A stretch of DNA of 15,853 nucleotides from the NCBI GenBank assembly GCA_017652345.1, contig JAGCBE010000392.1:1-15853 (forward strand), given 5' to 3'. Below, in pieces: positions 12,412 through 15,853 of the stretch. The DNA comes from Methanobrevibacter sp. GTDB lineage: Archaea > Methanobacteriota > Methanobacteria > Methanobacteriales > Methanobacteriaceae. The position numbers were made by a program, and so were the translations under genes. Each line of letters opens with the position of its first letter. Position 1 is the first letter of the stretch. The notes beneath the pieces were generated by a model that worked only from the letters and a program-made list of their open reading frames with translations, made no database searches and had not been told where the DNA came from.

Positions 12412-14494
12412 TTTTAATCTCCTCCATATATATTGCTCTTTTGCTTGATTCATCACTTATTAAATTTGCATATTCAATACTTTTTCCTAACTCATAACTA
12501 CAAGGTATTAAACAAGCTCCAGTTTTATCAGTATTATTATATTTATTTCCTTGATAATCTACTAGCTCATTTTCTAGTTGCTCATCTAAATATACTATTG
12601 TTTGCTTATCAGTTATACTACTTTTAAAAACTAAATTATCTCTAAAATCCTCTAACTTAGATAAACACTTAGCACCTTCTTTCTTAGGAACTCCAGCAAC
12701 TGTAATTTTAATGTTACCACTAAAATCTTCTACAGCGTACTTTTTAGCACCTTGAGTTATAAATCTTTTATAAGTAAATAAATCACCTTTTTTTGTTTCA
12801 CACTCAAAAACCCCTAATAAATGTTTTTCCCCCTTAATATCTTTAGGACTATACTTTTCAATAGGGATATTTAACATTTTAGAAACATATTCAATTCTTT
12901 CTACTACTTCTTTATTATAATTATCTATTATATTCTTATCATAACCATTTAAAAGTTTTAAAGAATCCGTATCAGCATATACTTGATGTGAATCTAATTT
13001 TATTAAATTAGATAAAAGATTATTTCTAGCATAAGCTGTAACCCATACACCAATAGAAAACGATAGAAAACCTTTTTTTCTTTCTTTTTCTAATAATTCC
13101 AGAATCTTTTCATTAGTTAATTCTTCTTCATACCACCCTTTAACATTATCATATAAAACATCATTTCTAATAGTGTTAGTACAAGTCATACCATATATAC
13201 TATTGAACATAGCTTTAACTCTATTATAATTAACTTCCTCAGATTCAATACCTTTTAACTCGGTTTTCTTTACATACTTATCTAATATAAAGTTAATTAA
13301 TAATTTAGGTAGATACTTATATAATGCACTATAACTTTCTATTATCTCATATTCACAACTATACGCTTTTAATATAAACTTGAAATCAACATCAGTTAAT
13401 ACTATTTCTATCTCATCAGCTGACATTAACCTACCATTATCATATTTTCCACCTTTAATGTATCTACATTTACTACTTGATATGAAGTTATTGTAATACC
13501 TACATTTTAAGTTTTTAAATCTAACTACTAATAGATAAGCATATAACCTATACATATCATCTACTGTCTTTACATTATCTTTTATAAACTCAGTAGCTGG
13601 ATATTTATATGCTACCATTACGTATGGATAACTAGATGTGAAATCGTATGAATCAACATTCTCAAGTATCTCATCTGTATAAATCCAATTTGCATGTGTA
13701 TATCCACCTTGATATGATTCTAATAATAAGTTATAGATATGAGGATCAGTATTAATTGATTTTCTCATATTTCGTCTATATCCTATATCTTTATAAACTA
13801 AATCAGATAATTCACGTCTAACTTTACCAGTACTAGTTATTGGTATTTTATTTACTTGTAAATAAGTTTCTAACTCTAATTTTATATAATGATACAAAAT
13901 AAGACAGTCATTTTCACAATATGCTAACTCTTTAGAAGTTAACTTAGTAGTTGGTACTCTTATTATATCATAATCTAAATTTCCTACCAACTTTTTAACT
14001 GGTAGTTTAAAAGTATTAGCTAACTTATCAAGTCCAATGTTAGTCATAAAATAAGTACAATGAAATTCAATATTATAATAAGGTAGAAAACATTTCATAA
14101 CTTTTCTTTGTGTACGTGCAAAAACATTACGAAAGTCAAAGACACCTCTTAAAAATTGAAACTCATAAGATAAATTGTGTACGAAAACTATCTTTTTCTC
14201 TGGTATATTTTCTGCTAACAATTCTAAAAACTCTTTTAAATCTTTCCATGTTCTACCATAATAGACAATATCATTTATAGAAAACATCCATATATACATT
14301 ATGCTATAATATTCTATTCTTTCTTTTTCTTTTTTTGTTAGATTCTCATAGTAACTAGCATTATAGATTTTTCCATCTAATTTTAAATAAGAAGTAGTTT
14401 CTATATCAAAAGAATAAATGTTGTTATCTATTTTCTTATTTCTTTTACCTATTATTTTAGATTCATGATAAGAATATTTCTTATAATAAATCAA
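12404..14494 (-). CDS. Protein-primed DNA polymerase, family B
   Basis: A 696-aa enzyme (phi29 polymerase 575 aa) with all expected motifs. Exonuclease: Exo I with Asp30 and Glu32 (SFDIETT), Exo II HNLSYE at 106-111, Exo III Tyr192 to Asp196 (YCEND). The YQGGY link is at 261-265. Polymerase: motif A DFTSSYP (284-290), motif B KAMFNSIYG (427-435), motif C YADTDS (506-511) with catalytic Asp508 and Asp510, and KKY (584-586). It should start synthesis at both genome ends from a residue of the terminal protein and copy by strand displacement. In Exo II, Glu111 stands where phi29 has Asp66. The start overlaps the terminal-protein stop by four bases (14491-14494). Confidence 0.95.
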   Translation of the reverse strand: MIYYKKYSYHESKIIGKRNKKIDNNIYSFDIETTSYLKLDGKIYNASYYENLTKKEKERIEYYSIMYIWMFSINDIVYYGRTWKDLKEFLELLAENIPEKKIVFVHNLSYEFQFLRGVFDFRNVFARTQRKVMKCFLPYYNIEFHCTYFMTNIGLDKLANTFKLPVKKLVGNLDYDIIRVPTTKLTSKELAYCENDCLILYHYIKLELETYLQVNKIPITSTGKVRRELSDLVYKDIGYRRNMRKSINTDPHIYNLLLESYQGGYTHANWIYTDEILENVDSYDFTSSYPYVMVAYKYPATEFIKDNVKTVDDMYRLYAYLLVVRFKNLKCRYYNNFISSSKCRYIKGGKYDNGRLMSADEIEIVLTDVDFKFILKAYSCEYEIIESYSALYKYLPKLLINFILDKYVKKTELKGIESEEVNYNRVKAMFNSIYGMTCTNTIRNDVLYDNVKGWYEEELTNEKILELLEKERKKGFLSFSIGVWVTAYARNNLLSNLIKLDSHQVYADTDSLKLLNGYDKNIIDNYNKEVVERIEYVSKMLNIPIEKYSPKDIKGEKHLLGVFECETKKGDLFTYKRFITQGAKKYAVEDFSGNIKITVAGVPKKEGAKCLSKLEDFRDNLVFKSSITDKQTIVYLDEQLENELVDYQGNKYNNTDKTGACLIPCSYELGKSIEYANLISDESSKRAIYMEEIKNE

Positions 14495-15066
14495 CTTATA
14501 TATCTATTATAAATATCTTCTAAAAATGCTTTTGCATCTAAATCATTAATATTAGCACTACTTCTCCTATTAATTAAATCCTCAAAATTATTATAGTCTA
14601 ATTTTTGCTCTTTAGCTTGTATAATGGTAGCCCAAACTTCACTAGCTCCAATTTGTTCTGTTATACTTCTTTTATCTTTATCTTCTACTAAATTATATAA
14701 CATATTAACTTCTTTGTTTGTTAACCTATTGCCCATATCACCATAAGTAGCTTTTAAAGATGATTTAACATCTTTTATAACACCTTTAATTCCAGTTAAT
14801 GTTGATGTCTTTTTATTATTTAAAAAACTGATAGTTGCCTTTTCTATTGCTTTTAATTGTATATCTGACATACTTTTATTTAGTCTTATTTTACCACTCT
14901 TAGTAACACCTTTAAAAACATCATTATTTAACTTATTATAAAGATTATTAATACCCCATGAATTTTCTCCATATTGTTTCTCTATTCTAGAAATGGCTTT
15001 ATTAGTTTTAATAACTTGTTTTTTCAATTCTTCGTAATTATCTCTATTATATATTCCGTTAGCCAT
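14491..15066 (-). CDS. Probable terminal protein (DNA replication primer)
   Basis: A 191-aa, basic, mainly helical protein directly before the polymerase, overlapping it by four bases, which is the phi29 order of terminal protein gp3 then polymerase gp2. Early residues (NYEELKKQVIKTNKAISRIE) form a long amphipathic helix, a middle Lys-rich part could bind DNA, and the end (LDAKAFLEDIYNRYIS) is helical. A terminal protein supplies a Ser, Thr or Tyr hydroxyl to which the first nucleotide is joined; several candidates exist near the C-terminus and none can be singled out. It is shorter than the 266 aa of phi29 gp3 and has no motif I can name, so context carries the call. AGGAGGTATT precedes the ATG. 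Confidence 0.6.
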   Translation of the reverse strand: MANGIYNRDNYEELKKQVIKTNKAISRIEKQYGENSWGINNLYNKLNNDVFKGVTKSGKIRLNKSMSDIQLKAIEKATISFLNNKKTSTLTGIKGVIKDVKSSLKATYGDMGNRLTNKEVNMLYNLVEDKDKRSITEQIGASEVWATIIQAKEQKLDYNNFEDLINRRSSANINDLDAKAFLEDIYNRYIS

Positions 15067-15067
15067 T

Positions 15068-15181
15068 TTAAATACCTCCTATCTCAACTAATCTTAACAT
15101 ATATAAACATAATACTATTAGAAATATATCTAATGTGCACCATACACCTAGTAAATATTTTACCCATGTTTTTAGTTTCAT
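15068..15181 (-). CDS. 37-aa single-span membrane protein
   Basis: A 37-aa protein: a short basic head (MKLKTWVKY), a hydrophobic segment of about 20 residues (residues 10-29, LLGVWCTLDIFLIVLCLYML), and a short tail. Its ATG directly follows the stop of the preceding gene, and the ribosome site of the terminal-protein gene lies in its last codons. Positive residues at the N-terminus suggest an inside start. In phi29, small membrane proteins (p16.7, p1) tie replication to the membrane; an equivalent here, coded beside the terminal protein, is inference only. Confidence 0.6.
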   Translation of the reverse strand: MKLKTWVKYLLGVWCTLDIFLIVLCLYMLRLVEIGGI

Positions 15182-15529
15182 TTATTCATCACACCTACCG
15201 TTTAAAATATTTAATAATTCTTGTGGACTTGTTGATATATAATCAAACTCATCTGTTTCTTGATTTACACCTAATTTATATACCTTTCTATGTTTTTCTA
15301 TATATTCAACTGCTTTTTCTATTCTTGATTTATAATCTACCAATAAATTTACTTCTTTTACATAATCACCAAATGTTTGTGTTTCTTCATAATGTTTTAC
15401 TTTTTCTTTTAATCTTTCATTTTCTTGTTGTAAATTAGTTATGTAATCTAATATATCTTTTTCTGTTATAATATATTTATTTTCATGTGGTATTAATTCC
15501 CACAATATATTACTTATTGCTTTCTTCAT
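15182..15529 (-). CDS. Coiled-coil early protein, unknown function
   Basis: A 115-aa protein with a coiled coil at about residues 28-52 (ILDYITNLQQENERLKEKVK) and a C-terminal region YKSRIEKAVEYIEKH ... ELLNILNGR. This build is familiar from small accessory proteins of Firmicutes phages and occurs in many unrelated genomes, but I know no function. AGGAGGTGATAAG lies just upstream of the ATG and within the preceding 31-aa gene. It ends directly before the 37-aa membrane protein. Early expression is expected from its place near the promoter. Confidence 0.65.
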   Translation of the reverse strand: MKKAISNILWELIPHENKYIITEKDILDYITNLQQENERLKEKVKHYEETQTFGDYVKEVNLLVDYKSRIEKAVEYIEKHRKVYKLGVNQETDEFDYISTSPQELLNILNGRCDE

Positions 15530-15605
15530 TACTTATCACCTCCTTAGCATTTTGTTCTGTTATTGTTTCCATTAATCTTTTAAGCATCATTTCTGCATTA
15601 GTCAT
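15510..15605 (-). CDS. 31-aa first gene of the leftward operon
   Basis: A 31-aa helical, charged peptide (MTNAEMMLKRLMETITEQNA, then a hydrophilic end). GAGGTGAT (15611-15618) lies five bases before its ATG, and the promoter start is predicted near 15620, giving a leader of about 15 bases. Its last 20 bases overlap the next gene, whose ribosome site lies in its codons. Real translation is likely from the good site; whether the peptide has a function of its own or primes translation of the next gene is open. Confidence 0.5.
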   Translation of the reverse strand: MTNAEMMLKRLMETITEQNAKEVISNEESNK

Positions 15606-15626
15606 TTCTTATCACCTCACAATATC

Positions 15627-15654
15627 ATTATATCATATTAAGGTATAAAGTCAA
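15627..15654 (-). promoter_or_regulatory. Main promoter of the leftward operon
   Basis: On the minus strand: -35 TTGACT (15654-15649), 16-base spacer, and a perfect extended -10, TG-A-TATAAT (ending at 15627). The -35 lies in the inner edge of the terminal repeat and the -10 in unique DNA. The start near 15620 falls just before the first ribosome binding site. This is the strongest promoter in the window and should drive the early replication genes. Confidence 0.75.
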
Positions 15655-15853
15655 CGATTTTCATTAACTTTTTAAAACTTTTATTTAGATTTACACTTAA
15701 ATTGTCAACTGATGTCTTTTATACTGTTAATCTTGTGTCCTAGTATTATTGTGTATATGTGTCTAGTGTATGTGTCAACTAATGATTTTATTTGTGTAAA
15801 CTAGGTGTCAAATGGGGTGTCAAGTAATGTAAAGTAAGTGTCAAATATAATAC
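15646..15853. repeat. Right inverted terminal repeat plus outer extension
   Basis: Bases 15646-15764 match 119-1 in reverse complement without a mismatch. Bases 15765-15853 have no partner at the left end of the window, most simply because the left end was not fully assembled. The full repeat would then be at least 208 bp. No gene is seen here. The outer part is rich in GTGTCAA-like motifs, described separately. The inner edge supplies the -35 box of the leftward operon promoter. Confidence 0.9.
15735..15844. repeat. Cluster of GTGTCAA repeats in the terminal origin
   Basis: Four exact copies of GTGTCAA lie at 15772-15778, 15805-15811, 15817-15823 and 15838-15844. Variants are GTGTAAA (15794-15800), GTGTCTA (15759-15765) and GTGTCCT (15735-15741). 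Steps between neighbours are about 24, 13, 22, 11, 12 and 21 bases, close to multiples of one helical turn, so most copies would lie on one face of the DNA. All point the same way. I infer binding sites for an origin or regulatory protein; no such protein is identified. Confidence 0.6.

Noticed and set aside
12412..12456. Longer N-terminus of the HTH-like protein (start at 12456)
   Set aside because: GGAGGAG sits right before ATG 12411; the longer form only adds residues read from the polymerase gene in another frame.
14974..15438. 154-codon plus-strand ORF
   Set aside because: Antisense to three genes with good ribosome sites; its Leu/Ile/Phe-rich product is a shadow of AT-rich coding DNA.
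1..15853. Mycoplasma-type genetic code (TGA as Trp), suggested by AT richness and the BspA-like domain
   Set aside because: Genes end in TGA with ribosome-site-bearing successors overlapping (for example 1549-1551 and 11987-11989), Trp is encoded by TGG, and the M23 lysin implies a walled host.

Overview
The window is an almost complete genome of a small, virulent, phi29-like podovirus: linear double-stranded DNA replicated by protein priming. The gene set is the one known from Bacillus phage phi29 and its relatives (Salasmaviridae, Guelinviridae, Rountreeviridae): a protein-primed family B DNA polymerase next to a probable terminal protein, a gp16-type packaging ATPase, scaffold, BIG2-bearing major capsid protein, connector, lower collar, beta-helix appendage and a gp9-type tail knob. 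Inverted terminal repeats (1-119 against 15646-15764) fit a linear genome. The DNA is very AT-rich, ribosome binding sites are strong AGGAGG types, and TGA is used as a stop, so the code is standard. The lysis enzyme is an M23 peptidase and there is a BspA-like repeat protein. Together these point to a walled, low-GC Bacillota host, possibly a gut bacterium; the host itself is inferred. No integrase, repressor, tRNA, CRISPR array, insertion sequence or RNA polymerase gene was seen.

Layout. Left end (1-442, no credible protein gene): the inverted repeat, a rightward promoter at its inner edge, a small hairpin, and a long imperfect RNA hairpin (253-405) whose nine G-U pairs mark it as a plus-strand RNA. 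Its place at the left end of a genome that carries a gp16-type ATPase makes it a candidate packaging RNA. Next, on the plus strand, come a probable single-stranded-DNA-binding protein with its own promoter and terminator (443-823), a lysis cassette (small membrane protein, BhlA-like holin, SH3-like wall-binding protein, M23 peptidase; 791-2171), and two accessory proteins, one with BspA-like repeats (2171-3123). A terminator that contains the -35 box of the next promoter separates these from the morphogenesis operon: scaffold, capsid, a terminator/attenuator, connector, lower collar, appendage (3188-8850). A bidirectional terminator at 8854-8885 divides the two convergent operons.

The right half is one leftward operon read from a strong promoter at 15627-15654. 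In order of transcription it holds a 31-aa protein, a coiled-coil protein, a 37-aa membrane protein, the probable terminal protein, DNA polymerase, a small HTH-like protein, a 54-aa coiled-coil protein, the packaging ATPase, an unknown 126-aa protein and the tail knob. Most of these genes overlap or abut, so translation is probably coupled. Unlike phi29, the packaging ATPase and tail knob lie in the replication operon instead of the late operon.

How it works together: terminal protein and polymerase would start replication at the repeats; binding protein coats displaced strands; scaffold and capsid build the head on the connector; the ATPase, perhaps with the hairpin RNA, fills it; collar, knob and appendages make the tail; holin and the two-part lysin release progeny. 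The right end runs 89 bases further out than the left, so the left terminus appears to be missing at least that much.
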